Origin: CAZSAK01 sp964605155
Lineage (GTDB): Bacteria > Pseudomonadota > Gammaproteobacteria > SZUA-140
NCBI GenBank assembly: GCA_964605155.1
Contig: CAZSAK010000010.1
Coordinates: 23,927-87,926 of the forward strand
Direction: 5' to 3'
Length of the DNA: 64,000 nt
The translations under genes and the position numbers were made by a program. Under the pieces are notes generated by a model, which was not told the origin of the DNA, ran no database searches, and was given only the letters and a program-made list of their open reading frames with translations. Of the stretch, positions 24,705 through 33,762 are shown one piece after another; position 1 is the stretch's first letter; every line of letters starts with the position of its first letter.

Positions 24705-27200
24705 ATGAGCACCGTATTGCTTTCGTTACGGATGTTGTACCGTGACTGGCATTCAGGCGAGTTGCGCGTGCTGGCACTGGCCCTCATGCTTGCGGTCGCC
24801 AGTGTCACATCCGTGGGTTTTTTTACCGACCGTATACAACGCGCCCTGGAACAACAATCCAATGAACTGCTGGGTGGCGACATCGTAGTCAAGTCAAGCA
24901 ACCGCGTATCGGACGCGGTAAAAGCCGTGGTCCGGTCCTTTGATGTGCGAAGCGCGCGGACCGTGGAGTTTCCAAGCATGGTCATTGCCGCTGACAAGAG
25001 CCACCTGGCCTCTTTAAAGGGTGTCAGTGAGTCATATCCCCTGCGCGGCGAGTTGCGTATCACCACCAGGATGTTTTCCACCGATGCCCCCGCTCAGGGC
25101 GTACCTACTCCCGGGACCGTATGGCTGGAGTCCCGTCTGCTCAATCAGCTTGGCATCAATGTGGGTGACCGGATTACCCTGGGCGATGCTGAATTTGTCG
25201 TTTCGGCAATCATCACAAATGAGCCGGCAAGGGCAAGCGGCAGCCTGTTCAGCCTTGCACCCCGGGTCATGCTTAATATCCATGACCTGGAGAGGACCGG
25301 TCTGATTCAACCTGCGAGCAGGGTGCGATACAGGCAGTTGTTTGCAGGTGACATCGACACGATCACTCGGTTGCGCAAGGCGATCAGTAAACAGCTCCAG
25401 CCGGGTGAACGGCTTGAAGGCGTCGAAGATGCACAACCCGGGGTGCGCAGGGCGCTGGACCGGTCACAGCGTTTCCTGGGGCTGGCCGCACTGGTCAGCG
25501 TGCTGCTTGCCGGTGTTGCTGTGGCGACGTCGACACGGCGTTTTGTCGCCAGGCACCTCGACAGTTGCGCGATGATGCGCTGTATGGGTGCTACACAATC
25601 TGAGATCCTGTTTACCTTTATGCTGCAACTGGCATGGCTGTGCCTGATCGCAGGTGTGACGGGTTGTCTGCTGGGTTATTTGTTGCAGTACGGCCTGGTT
25701 GCAATACTGGCCACGGTGATCGATATCGTACTGCCGCAGCCCTCTTACATCCCCATCATCATCGGTCTGCTCGTGGGGGTGGTGACCTTGTCGGGGTTCG
25801 CATTGCCCCCCTTGATGCATTTGAAACACGTGCCGCCGTTACGCGTTATTCGCCGTGAACTGGGAGACGTCCCGGCCCGCAGCGTAGTGACCTATCTAGT
25901 CGGGAGTATGGCATTGTTTGTCCTGATCCTGATACAGGCGCACGACATCAAACTCGGCGTCTATATGCTGGGTGGAGTGATCGCCGCGATGGGACTGTTC
26001 TATATCATGGCCGTTGCGGTGCTGCGGATTCTGCAACGGTTCAAGCATCACGGGGGTATCGTGTGGCGTTTCGGGGTAGGCAACATCACCAGACGCACCA
26101 GGGGCAGTATTCTCCAGGTGATGGCGTTCGGTCTCGGTATCATGGTGTTGTTGCTGCTGACGCTGGTACGCGACGACCTGCTGCACGAGTGGGAAACAAA
26201 CCTTCCGGAAGATGCGCCCAACCGTTTTTTGATCAATATACAACCCGACCAGCGCGTGGAGGTGGAAGACTTTTTTGTGCAACAGGGACTGCCAGCACCA
26301 TCGCTGTTTCCCATGGTGCGCGGTCGCCTGACCGCCATCGACGGGCGAGCGTTATCGCTTGACAGTTATGAAGACGACCGTGCCAGCCGGCTGGTGGCAC
26401 GTGAGTTCAATCTGTCCTGGTCGACAGAGCTGCAGGAAGACAACATCATCAGTGCCGGGCAGTGGTGGCCGGATCAATCAAATGGCAAAAAAATACTTTC
26501 GGTGGAAAAAGGACTTGCCGAAACACTCGGCATCGAGCTCGGCGACAATCTGACGTTCTCGATCGCGGATGACGATTTCACTGCCCGGGTTACCAGCCTG
26601 CGTGAAGTCGACTGGGACAGCTTCCGGGTCAACTTTTTTGTGCTCGCGCCACCGGGCGTGCTGGATTCGTATCCGGCGACCTATATCACCAGCCTGTACC
26701 TGCCTGCAAGCAACGGGAATGTCCTCAACGAACTGGTCAAATCGTTTCCCAACATCACGGTGATCGATGTTGCTGCGGTAATGCGGCAGGTGAGGACCAT
26801 CATCGAACGTGTGACGCTGGCAGTGGAGTACGTATTCGTGTTTACCCTGCTCGCAGGCGTGCTGGTGATGTATGCCGCCATCCACTCCACGCTCGATGAG
26901 CGAATCCAGGAGAGTGCGATACTGAGGACGCTGGGGGCGGACCGCAGCCTGTTGCTGAAGGGTACGATCACCGAGTTTGCTGGCCTCGGTCTGCTATCCG
27001 GGCTGGTTGCCGCATTCGCAGCGACCGTATCCGGTTATATCCTGGCACATTTTGTCTTTCACCTCGATTATGCGTTCGACGGCCGCCTGTGGCTGATTGG
27101 TATCATTCTAGGCACTGTGGGTGTATGCGCCGCTGGTTTGCTGGGGACCATGCAGGTTCTGCGACGTCCGCCCCTACAATCGCTCAGAGAGATGTTGTAA
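24705..27200 (+). CDS. ybbP: ABC transporter permease YbbP (FtsX family)
   Basis: The 831-residue product has an N-terminal membrane helix (about residues 15-40), a large periplasmic domain, and ten or so membrane segments in two FtsX-type clusters. It resembles E. coli YbbP (804 residues). YbbA-YbbP is a putative lipoprotein or lipophilic substrate exporter; the substrate is not known. The last cluster ends RRPPLQSLREML, a common FtsX-family C-terminus. Confidence 0.92.
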   Translation: MSTVLLSLRMLYRDWHSGELRVLALALMLAVASVTSVGFFTDRIQRALEQQSNELLGGDIVVKSSNRVSDAVKAVVRSFDVRSARTVEFPSMVIAADKSHLASLKGVSESYPLRGELRITTRMFSTDAPAQGVPTPGTVWLESRLLNQLGINVGDRITLGDAEFVVSAIITNEPARASGSLFSLAPRVMLNIHDLERTGLIQPASRVRYRQLFAGDIDTITRLRKAISKQLQPGERLEGVEDAQPGVRRALDRSQRFLGLAALVSVLLAGVAVATSTRRFVARHLDSCAMMRCMGATQSEILFTFMLQLAWLCLIAGVTGCLLGYLLQYGLVAILATVIDIVLPQPSYIPIIIGLLVGVVTLSGFALPPLMHLKHVPPLRVIRRELGDVPARSVVTYLVGSMALFVLILIQAHDIKLGVYMLGGVIAAMGLFYIMAVAVLRILQRFKHHGGIVWRFGVGNITRRTRGSILQVMAFGLGIMVLLLLTLVRDDLLHEWETNLPEDAPNRFLINIQPDQRVEVEDFFVQQGLPAPSLFPMVRGRLTAIDGRALSLDSYEDDRASRLVAREFNLSWSTELQEDNIISAGQWWPDQSNGKKILSVEKGLAETLGIELGDNLTFSIADDDFTARVTSLREVDWDSFRVNFFVLAPPGVLDSYPATYITSLYLPASNGNVLNELVKSFPNITVIDVAAVMRQVRTIIERVTLAVEYVFVFTLLAGVLVMYAAIHSTLDERIQESAILRTLGADRSLLLKGTITEFAGLGLLSGLVAAFAATVSGYILAHFVFHLDYAFDGRLWLIGIILGTVGVCAAGLLGTMQVLRRPPLQSLREML

Positions 27201-27271
27201 ACGGATTTATTTGTAACGGACAGTTACGATACAATAGGAGTTGATAATTATAATCCGTTGAGGATAACCGG

Positions 27272-28063
27272 ATGCGTCGTTACCTGATCCCGATACTCCA
27301 ATCCCTGACATTGGCACTGGCAATGGCCTTTACAGTACATAACGTCGGGGCGGCAACCATGAACGGTATTGCCGAAGGCAGCTTTATCGTCCTGAAGACG
27401 GATTACGGCACCACGTTCAGTGCCTATGCCGCAGGCGACCAGGATGCGGAAAACGGCATCCTGCTGGTGCATGATAAATGGGGACTGGATGCGTATGTCA
27501 TCCAGTGGGCTGACCGCTTTGCCGAACTGGGTTATCGCGTCCTGGCGGTTGACTTGTATGACGGCCGCCAAGTGAGTGATGACGAGATGGCGGATGAGGT
27601 GGTTACCCAGATCGATCCGGTATGGATAGAGGCCGATCTGAAAGGTGCGGTGAAATACCTCAAACTGAAACAGCGCAATGTTGTCATCATGGGATGGGGG
27701 ATGGGGGGCGAGAATGCCCTGTCCGCGGCGCTGCAGATCCCGGACATCAATGCCCTTATCACATACTATGCAGAGCCCGTGGTCGACGACCAAAAGCTCG
27801 CCACGCTGAACGGTCCCATGCTGGCGATATTCGCGAAGCGTGATATCCGTGTCGATACACAGGAGATCCTGGCGTTGAAGGATTCGATGGCAGCTCTGGG
27901 TAAGGAGCTGTGGGTGATGGAAGCGGACGCGGATCGAGGTTTTGCCAATCCCCGTACCGGTGCATTTAATAAAACAGCCATCGACAAGGCATGGATCACC
28001 ACCAACGATTTTCTCTCCAAAGAGCTGGGTACACCGGCCGTTAAGACAACAGCATCACAATAA
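27272..28063 (+). CDS. Dienelactone hydrolase-like protein lacking catalytic residues
   Basis: The 263-residue product has a signal peptide (ALAMAFTVHNVGAA) and a dienelactone hydrolase fold: ILLVHDKWGLDAYVIQWADR, YRVLAVDLYDGR, then a strand-turn-helix GWGMGGENAL. Dienelactone hydrolases have G-x-C-x-G-G there; here the nucleophile position is Gly. The acid is present (FAKRDIRV), but the usual H-G-F motif near the end is replaced by DRGF, so the histidine is Arg. This should therefore be a non-hydrolytic member of the fold. It stands alone between ybbP and a tautomerase gene. Confidence 0.8.
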   Translation: MRRYLIPILQSLTLALAMAFTVHNVGAATMNGIAEGSFIVLKTDYGTTFSAYAAGDQDAENGILLVHDKWGLDAYVIQWADRFAELGYRVLAVDLYDGRQVSDDEMADEVVTQIDPVWIEADLKGAVKYLKLKQRNVVIMGWGMGGENALSAALQIPDINALITYYAEPVVDDQKLATLNGPMLAIFAKRDIRVDTQEILALKDSMAALGKELWVMEADADRGFANPRTGAFNKTAIDKAWITTNDFLSKELGTPAVKTTASQ

Positions 28064-28107
28064 GGGCAAAACATCGTGGTGTCCGCACCTGTATCAGGTT
28101 GTCTGTA

Positions 28108-28452
28108 TTAAAATGTTTTCTTGTTCCAGCCCCATAAATGCCGTTGTTCATTCGCAAACTCTATATATATACGATCACCCGGGATCCCGAGTTCCCGTTC
28201 GACAAGGCCGGATAATGAATCGGAGAGCATGGGCGTGCTGCGCTCGGGCAACCCGATACTCTTGAGTTCCATATAGGCGAGCGGACCGTCGTCGCCGGCG
28301 AAGATCATCGGTGCCCCGGTTTCGATGGCGACCATGACGTAGCGCTCGGGTTTGCCGAGCTGTTCCGCCACCGACTTCGACAGGGCATGCATCAATTGTG
28401 TACGGGCCGCGGCTTCCGTGGTGACATTGGTCAGAAGTTTCAGGTAAGGCAT
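28108..28452 (-). CDS. Tautomerase/MIF family protein
   Basis: The 114-residue product starts MPYLKLLTNV; family members use the N-terminal proline exposed after removal of the methionine, which supports the ATG at 28452 rather than the longer frame. An AGGGGAA sequence precedes it. The fold region includes RYVMVAIETGAPMIFAGDDGPLAYMELKSIG and RIYIEFANEQRHLWGWNKKTF, much like MIF and phenylpyruvate tautomerases. The physiological substrate is unknown. Confidence 0.82.
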   Translation of the reverse strand: MPYLKLLTNVTTEAAARTQLMHALSKSVAEQLGKPERYVMVAIETGAPMIFAGDDGPLAYMELKSIGLPERSTPMLSDSLSGLVERELGIPGDRIYIEFANEQRHLWGWNKKTF

Positions 28453-28595
28453 GAATTTCCCCTGTGTTTTGGCTGCGGCGCATGGTCCGGTGAGCACGCC
28501 GCTGTAAAATCCGATGACAAAGAGTATGTTACAACGTGTGTGTTCCCGGACAACTGTTGTAACGCTGAAAATGCGGGAATCGCGCCATAAACCGG

Positions 28596-28691
28596 ATGTT
28601 GCTTATTGTTTTTACTATCAATTTAGCTGATTTCTTATTACAATTATTTCAAGGTCACTGGTTAGCAGTCTGTGTGAATCGCCCGTCTTGA
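28596..28691 (+). CDS. Candidate leader peptide of the ilvBN operon
   Basis: A 31-codon frame begins ATG 28596 (MLLIVFTINLADFLLQLFQG) and ends with TGA at 28689-28691 inside the terminator hairpin. It has seven Leu, three Val and two Ile, and five of the seven Leu codons are TTA, a codon the surrounding genes use sparingly. The arrangement matches amino-acid attenuators ahead of ilv operons. No strong Shine-Dalgarno sequence is visible, and AT-rich DNA favours such residues by chance, so this is probable rather than certain. Confidence 0.45.
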   Translation: MLLIVFTINLADFLLQLFQGHWLAVCVNRPS

Positions 28692-28704
28692 CGGGTATTT
28701 TTTT
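28682..28704 (+). terminator. Terminator hairpin upstream of ilvB (attenuator)
   Basis: CCCGT at 28682-28686 pairs with ACGGG at 28691-28695 across a four-base loop, followed by TA and seven T. It ends 24 bases before the ilvB start and overlaps the end of the leu/val/ile-rich leader frame, as expected for an attenuator. Confidence 0.7.
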
Positions 28705-28727
28705 CGAGTTTAAAGGTACATATCGGC

Positions 28728-30440
28728 GTGAAACTCACCGGCGCGGAAATCCTGGTTCGCAGCCTTCAGGACGAGGGAGTCAAGCATGTGTTCGGCTATC
28801 CCGGCGGCGCTGTACTGCACATCTATGATGCGTTGTTCAAGCAGGATAAGGTCAGGCATATCCTGGTACGCCACGAGCAGGGGGCCGCCCATGCGGCCGA
28901 CGGCTATGCGCGTTCGACCGGGAAACCCGGTGTGGTACTGGTGACCTCGGGACCGGGTGTCACCAATGCGGTCACCGGGATCGCCACGGCCTATATGGAT
29001 TCCATCCCGATGGTGGTGATCACCGGCCAGGTACAGACGGCCGCGATCGGCAGCGATGCATTCCAGGAAGTGGATTCGGTCGGTATCACGCGTCCCTGTG
29101 TCAAACATAATTTCCTGGTCAAGGACGTCAAGGATCTCGCGGAGACGATCAAAAAGGCGTTTTATCTAAGTAGCACCGGCCGTCCCGGTCCGGTGGTTGT
29201 CGATGTCCCCAAGGACGTCACGGCGCAGACTGCCGAGTATCGTTATCCCGCCACGATAGAGATGCGCTCATACAAACCGGTCGTGATGGGACATCCCGGA
29301 CAGATCAAGAAGGCCGTGGATCTGTTGCTGTCTGCACAGCGTCCCATGCTGTATACGGGGGGCGGCGTGATCCTCGGCAACGGCAGCGAATCGCTGATAG
29401 AAATGACGCAGCTGCTCGGTTACCCGATCACCAACACCCTGATGGGTCTCGGTTCCTATCCGCCCACCGATCCGCAGTTTCTCGGCATGCTGGGAATGCA
29501 TGGCACCTACGAGGCCAATATGGCGATGCACGAATGCGATGTCCTGCTTGCAATCGGCGCTCGTTTTGATGATCGTGTGGTCGGCAAGGTGGATATGTTC
29601 TCGCCCTATTCGAAAAAGATTCATATCGACATCGATCCTTCATCGATCTCCAAGAGCGTACGTGTCGATATCCCGATAGTCGGTTCGGTGGACCCGGTCC
29701 TCAAGGAGATGATCAGGCTGATCAAGGCGAGCAAGAAAAAGCCCGGTAAGGAGCTATTAAAAGACTGGTGGGACAAGATCAATCAATGGCGCGCCAGGGA
29801 CTGCCTGAACTATGACCGCAACAGCGAGCTGATCAAACCCCAGTACGTGCTGGAGAAACTTCATGAGATCACCGGGGGTGACGCATTTGTCACCTCCGAT
29901 GTCGGTCAGCATCAGATGTGGGCGGCGCAGTTCTACAAATTCAACAGGCCGCGCCAGTGGATCAATTCTGGTGGGCTGGGGACGATGGGATTCGGATTGC
30001 CGGCTGCGGTGGGTGTACAGTTCGCCCATCCCGATGCTACCGTTGCCTGTGTTACGGGCGAGGCGAGTATCCTGATGTGCATTCAGGAACTGTCGACGTG
30101 CAAGCAGTACGGCCTGCCGCTCAAGATTATCAATCTCAATAATCGCTATATGGGCATGGTGCGTCAGTGGCAGGAGTTTTTCTACAAGGGCCGTTATTCC
30201 CACTCCTATATGGATGCCCTGCCGGATTTCGTCGAGCTGGCGAAAAGTTTTGGCCATGTCGGCATGTTGATTGATAAACCGGGCGATGTTGAGGCCGCGC
30301 TCAAGGAGGCCTTCAACTTGAAAGACCGCCTCGTGTTCATGGATTTCATAACCGATCAATCAGAAAACGTCTATCCGATGATCGAGGCCGGTAAAGGACA
30401 TCACGAGATGCACCTGTCGCCCAACCGGGAGCTTGCCTGA
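28728..30440 (+). CDS. ilvB: Acetolactate synthase large subunit
   Basis: The enzyme makes acetolactate or acetohydroxybutyrate, the first common step of valine, leucine and isoleucine synthesis, with thiamine diphosphate. The 570-residue product starts at GTG 28728 (KLTGAEILVRSLQDEGV). It has the catalytic glutamate in VRHEQGAAHAADGYAR. The thiamine diphosphate motif reads TGEASILMCIQEL to NLNNRYMGMVRQWQ, with GEA where the classical motif has GDG. The ilvB/ilvI symbol is a family-level choice. The small-subunit gene follows after four bases. Confidence 0.96.
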   Translation: MKLTGAEILVRSLQDEGVKHVFGYPGGAVLHIYDALFKQDKVRHILVRHEQGAAHAADGYARSTGKPGVVLVTSGPGVTNAVTGIATAYMDSIPMVVITGQVQTAAIGSDAFQEVDSVGITRPCVKHNFLVKDVKDLAETIKKAFYLSSTGRPGPVVVDVPKDVTAQTAEYRYPATIEMRSYKPVVMGHPGQIKKAVDLLLSAQRPMLYTGGGVILGNGSESLIEMTQLLGYPITNTLMGLGSYPPTDPQFLGMLGMHGTYEANMAMHECDVLLAIGARFDDRVVGKVDMFSPYSKKIHIDIDPSSISKSVRVDIPIVGSVDPVLKEMIRLIKASKKKPGKELLKDWWDKINQWRARDCLNYDRNSELIKPQYVLEKLHEITGGDAFVTSDVGQHQMWAAQFYKFNRPRQWINSGGLGTMGFGLPAAVGVQFAHPDATVACVTGEASILMCIQELSTCKQYGLPLKIINLNNRYMGMVRQWQEFFYKGRYSHSYMDALPDFVELAKSFGHVGMLIDKPGDVEAALKEAFNLKDRLVFMDFITDQSENVYPMIEAGKGHHEMHLSPNRELA

Positions 30441-30444
30441 CGCA

Positions 30445-30936
30445 ATGAAGCATATCATCTCGATTCTCCTGGAGAATGAATCAGGTGCATTGTCACGCGT
30501 GGCGGGGCTGTTCTCCGCACGCGGATACAACATCGAGTCGCTCACAGTCGCGCCCACCGAGGATGCATCCTTGTCACGCATGACACTGGTTACCAACGGC
30601 TCGGACGACATCATCGAGCAGATCACCAAGCAGTTGAACAAACTGGTGGACGTCGTCAAATTGCTCGATCTGACGGAAGGCAGGCATATCGAACGTGAAT
30701 TGATGCTGATAAAGGTCAAGGCGACGCCCGATTCCCGCGACGAGATCAGGCACCTCGCGGATATCTTTCGCGGCCGTATCATCGATGTCTCACAAGGCAC
30801 CTACACCATGGAACTGACGGGGAAGGCCGAGAAACTGGATGCCTTTATCAGGGAGATCGACCCCGAGCTGATCCTGGAGACGGTGCGATCGGGAGTAACG
30901 GGTATAGCCCGGGGAGAAAAGTGCCTGCGGGTATAA
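30445..30936 (+). CDS. ilvN: Acetolactate synthase small (regulatory) subunit
   Basis: The small subunit activates the large one and mediates feedback inhibition by valine. I use ATG 30445, giving MKHIISILLENESGALSR, the canonical IlvH/IlvN opening; a TTG at 30433 is also in frame. The 163-residue product has an N-terminal ACT domain (GLFSARGYNIESLTVAPTED) and a C-terminal domain with TYTMELTGKAEKLDAFI. It could equally be named ilvH. Confidence 0.95.
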   Translation: MKHIISILLENESGALSRVAGLFSARGYNIESLTVAPTEDASLSRMTLVTNGSDDIIEQITKQLNKLVDVVKLLDLTEGRHIERELMLIKVKATPDSRDEIRHLADIFRGRIIDVSQGTYTMELTGKAEKLDAFIREIDPELILETVRSGVTGIARGEKCLRV

Positions 30937-31016
30937 CACTCAAAATTGCTGCGCTCGCTTATTTAGACTGAATCAAAAAACTTTGAATTGAAATTTTCGT
31001 AAAAGGAAAGAAAACA

Positions 31017-32033
31017 ATGAATGTCTATTACGATAAAGATGCCGATCTGAAAATTATTAAAGGCAAGCAGGTGGCTATTATCGGCTATGGTTCACAGGGC
31101 CATGCACACGCCAATAATCTGAAGGACTCGGGGGTCGATGTCGTGGTGGGCCTGCGTCCGGGCTCCGCCTCGGAGGGCAAGGCAAACAAGGCCGGCCTAA
31201 CAGTGCAACCTGTCGAGGACGCGGTTGAAGGTGCGGACCTGGTCATGATTCTGGTCCCCGACGAACACCAGGCGAGGCTTTACCGTGAGATCATCGCGCC
31301 GAATATAAAGAAAGGCGCGACGCTGGCATTTGCCCATGGTTTCAATATCCATTTCGGACAGATCGAGCCACGCGTGGATCTCGACGTCATCATGATCGCC
31401 CCCAAGGGTCCCGGCCATCTGGTGCGCTCGACCTATACCCAGGGGGGTGGGGTGCCAACCCTGATCGCCGTACACCAGAATGCCAGCGGCAAGGCTCGCG
31501 AGATCGCGCTGTCGTATGCCAGTGCCAACGGCGGTGGGCGCGCCGGGATTATCGAGACCAATTTTCGTGAAGAGACCGAAACCGACCTGTTCGGGGAACA
31601 GGCCGTGTTGTGTGGCGGTGCAACCGCACTCGTGCAGGCCGGATTCGAAACACTGGTTGATGCGGGTTACGCCCCGGAGATGGCCTACTTCGAATGTCTG
31701 CACGAGTTGAAACTGATCGTCGACCTGATGTACGAGGGCGGTATCGCCAACATGCGTTATTCGATTTCCAATACCGCGGAATATGGTGATCTGACACGCG
31801 GGCCGCGTATCATCACCGACTGGACGCGCAAGGAGATGAGGAAGATCCTCAATGAGATACAAAACGGCGAGTTCGCCCGGGAGTATATTCTCGAGAACCA
31901 GGCCGGCGCCGCCACGATGAAGGCCAAGCGCCGTCTCGGCAAGGAACACCAGATCGAACAGGTGGGGCAGAAGTTACGTGACATGATGCCCTGGATCAAG
32001 GCCAATAAACTGGTTGACCTGGAAAAGAACTGA
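31017..32033 (+). CDS. ilvC: Ketol-acid reductoisomerase, class I
   Basis: IlvC performs the second step of branched-chain amino-acid synthesis with NADPH and magnesium. The 338-residue product has the Rossmann motif IIGYGSQGHAHANNLKDSG, a phosphate-binding RPGSASEGKA loop, the APKGPGHLVRSTY segment, and metal-site residues in FREETETDLFGEQAVLCGG. The short, 338-residue form is class I. AGGAAAG precedes the ATG. Confidence 0.98.
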   Translation: MNVYYDKDADLKIIKGKQVAIIGYGSQGHAHANNLKDSGVDVVVGLRPGSASEGKANKAGLTVQPVEDAVEGADLVMILVPDEHQARLYREIIAPNIKKGATLAFAHGFNIHFGQIEPRVDLDVIMIAPKGPGHLVRSTYTQGGGVPTLIAVHQNASGKAREIALSYASANGGGRAGIIETNFREETETDLFGEQAVLCGGATALVQAGFETLVDAGYAPEMAYFECLHELKLIVDLMYEGGIANMRYSISNTAEYGDLTRGPRIITDWTRKEMRKILNEIQNGEFAREYILENQAGAATMKAKRRLGKEHQIEQVGQKLRDMMPWIKANKLVDLEKN

Positions 32034-32111
32034 TTGTCTTCATTCATGGTAAATTGCGATCATAAAGTGATTCTATTACGTCGGGTACGTCATTATCCGG
32101 TTGAGTGACCT

Positions 32112-32783
32112 ATGATCACGGGTTATCGGCCTTACATCGCGCGTGAGGGATGGCCGTATATAATTCTCGCCCTGCTGGCCGCCCTGGTGGTGAATATCAT
32201 GACCGGCATGATCTACGCGATTCCTCTGTGGTTCCTGTCCATTGTGCTCATCTATATCTTCCGCGATCCCGAACGTACCATTCCCTCGACCGCGCTTGCC
32301 ATTGTCAGCCCGGTGGATGGCTGCGTAAAGTCGGTCAAGGACGTCCGGGACCCCTGGATCGAACGCACTGCAACCGCGATCAGCATACAGATGAAACATA
32401 CGGGGCCGTTTATCTTCCGTGGCCCGATCGAAGGGAAACTGATGAAACAGTGGCAGGGGAAAATGGAACCAGGCGATGATTTCGTCGGAACGAATCCTAT
32501 GGTCGGGGACCAAAACAATAAAGGCAGGCGTTATCTCGCCGTCTGGGTGCAGAGTGACGAGGGCGATGATGTCGTGCTGATACTGATGGAGGGCAATGTC
32601 GGGTTCAGACCGCGTTGCTATGTCAATACGGGCGAAAGGATCGGCCAGGGTCGGCGTTGTGGATTTATCAGTTTCGGCTGCCGGGTGATGATACTCATCC
32701 CGCAGGGATCCAGAAACGATGTCATCCCCGGCGATATGGTCATTGCCGGATCCGGGATCATTGCCACGCTGGTACATAAATGA
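32112..32783 (+). CDS. Phosphatidylserine decarboxylase-like protein with altered active site
   Basis: The 223-residue product follows the short PSD family along its length: two N-terminal membrane helices after AREGWPYI, the FRDPER linker, SPVDGCVKSVKDVRDP (Asp kept), and the C-terminal GFISFG segment. Authentic members cut themselves at G-S in FGSRVDVYLP to form pyruvoyl; this one has FGCRVMILIP, with Cys in the Ser position. The conserved His of the FNVHxNR motif lies where PFIFRGP is found here, so it is Phe. It is immediately upstream of pssA, which makes the substrate of PSD. Whether it is processed or active is unclear. Confidence 0.75.
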   Translation: MITGYRPYIAREGWPYIILALLAALVVNIMTGMIYAIPLWFLSIVLIYIFRDPERTIPSTALAIVSPVDGCVKSVKDVRDPWIERTATAISIQMKHTGPFIFRGPIEGKLMKQWQGKMEPGDDFVGTNPMVGDQNNKGRRYLAVWVQSDEGDDVVLILMEGNVGFRPRCYVNTGERIGQGRRCGFISFGCRVMILIPQGSRNDVIPGDMVIAGSGIIATLVHK

Positions 32784-32822
32784 GTGTAAGATGAAACATA
32801 AACATTCAGGCGAACAGAACTG

Positions 32823-33623
32823 ATGGATAATCATTCCGAAAATCATTCGGCGGATTCGCGGGAGACAAGGCGCGGCAGGGGTATTTACCTTTTGCCCAAT
32901 CTGTTTACCACTGCCGCATTGTTTGCCGGCTTTTACGCCATCGTTGCAGCCATGGGTGACCGCTTCGAAGCGGCGGCGATCGCGATATTCGTCGCCATGT
33001 TCATGGATGGTCTTGACGGGCGCGTCGCGCGACTCACCCATACCCAGAGCGAGTTCGGTGTCCAGTACGACAGCCTTTCCGACATGATTGCCTTCGGTCT
33101 TGCGCCGGCGCTGGTGATGTATGTCTGGTCTTTGTCGACCATGGGCAAGCTCGGCTGGCTGGGTGCCTTTATCTATACGGCGGGTGCCGCGTTGCGCCTG
33201 GCGCGTTTCAATACACAGGTGGCCAAGGTCGACAAGGGTCACTTCCAGGGTCTGCCGTCGCCGCCGTCCGCGGCACTGCTGGCCGGTTTCGTATGGGTGT
33301 GTGACGATTACGACATCAGCGGCGAGAGCTATGCCGTACTCGCCTTCCTGCTGACGGTGATCGCCGGTCTGCTGATGGTGAGCAATATGCGATTCAAGAG
33401 TTTCAAGGACCTCGATCTGAGAGGCAAGGTCCCATTCGTCGCCATCCTGATCGTGGTATTGATATTTGTCTTCATATCGATTGATCCCCCCATCATCCTG
33501 TTCAGCATGGCCTCGCTCTATGCCTTGTCGGGACCTGTGAACACGGTGATCCATCTGCGCAAACGACGGGCGCAACGCACGGGATCGGATGACTCGGATG
33601 AGCAGTTCCCACCACAGGAATAA
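32823..33623 (+). CDS. pssA: CDP-diacylglycerol-serine O-phosphatidyltransferase
   Basis: PssA joins serine to CDP-diacylglycerol to give phosphatidylserine in the inner membrane. The 266-residue product is the integral-membrane type, with six or so hydrophobic segments. The CDP-alcohol phosphotransferase motif appears as DGLDGRVARLTHTQSEFGVQYDSLSD. Residues 1-20 are a charged cytoplasmic tail. The Psd-like gene lies 39 bases upstream, and leuA follows beyond a long leader region. Confidence 0.94.
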   Translation: MDNHSENHSADSRETRRGRGIYLLPNLFTTAALFAGFYAIVAAMGDRFEAAAIAIFVAMFMDGLDGRVARLTHTQSEFGVQYDSLSDMIAFGLAPALVMYVWSLSTMGKLGWLGAFIYTAGAALRLARFNTQVAKVDKGHFQGLPSPPSAALLAGFVWVCDDYDISGESYAVLAFLLTVIAGLLMVSNMRFKSFKDLDLRGKVPFVAILIVVLIFVFISIDPPIILFSMASLYALSGPVNTVIHLRKRRAQRTGSDDSDEQFPPQE

Positions 33624-33762
33624 AAAAATCAAGCTGCAATACCATGTCTGTTGGCCGATAATCTCCACACAACGGCAGTAACGGGCAAAATCCCTTGGCT
33701 TTTACGTGTCGTGCATATATATTTGGGTTATGAGCGCTAATCCACATCAATCCGTAAAGCCC

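Noticed and set aside
28083..28110. ACCTG-TAT-CAGGT dyad between the dienelactone-hydrolase-like gene and the tautomerase gene as a terminator.
   Set aside because: The stem is only five pairs and no T-run follows directly on either strand.
30052..30075. GEA in place of GDG in the thiamine diphosphate motif of IlvB as a possible sign of inactivity.
   Set aside because: I recall GEG and GEA variants in other proteobacterial acetolactate synthases that keep the rest of the motif, so this is more likely a lineage feature than a defect.
32076..33668. A 530-codon minus-strand reading frame opposite the Psd-like gene and pssA.
   Set aside because: Its translation is full of His, Gln and Arg and has no domain signatures. 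The plus-strand genes under it have clear family motifs, so it is an antisense shadow.
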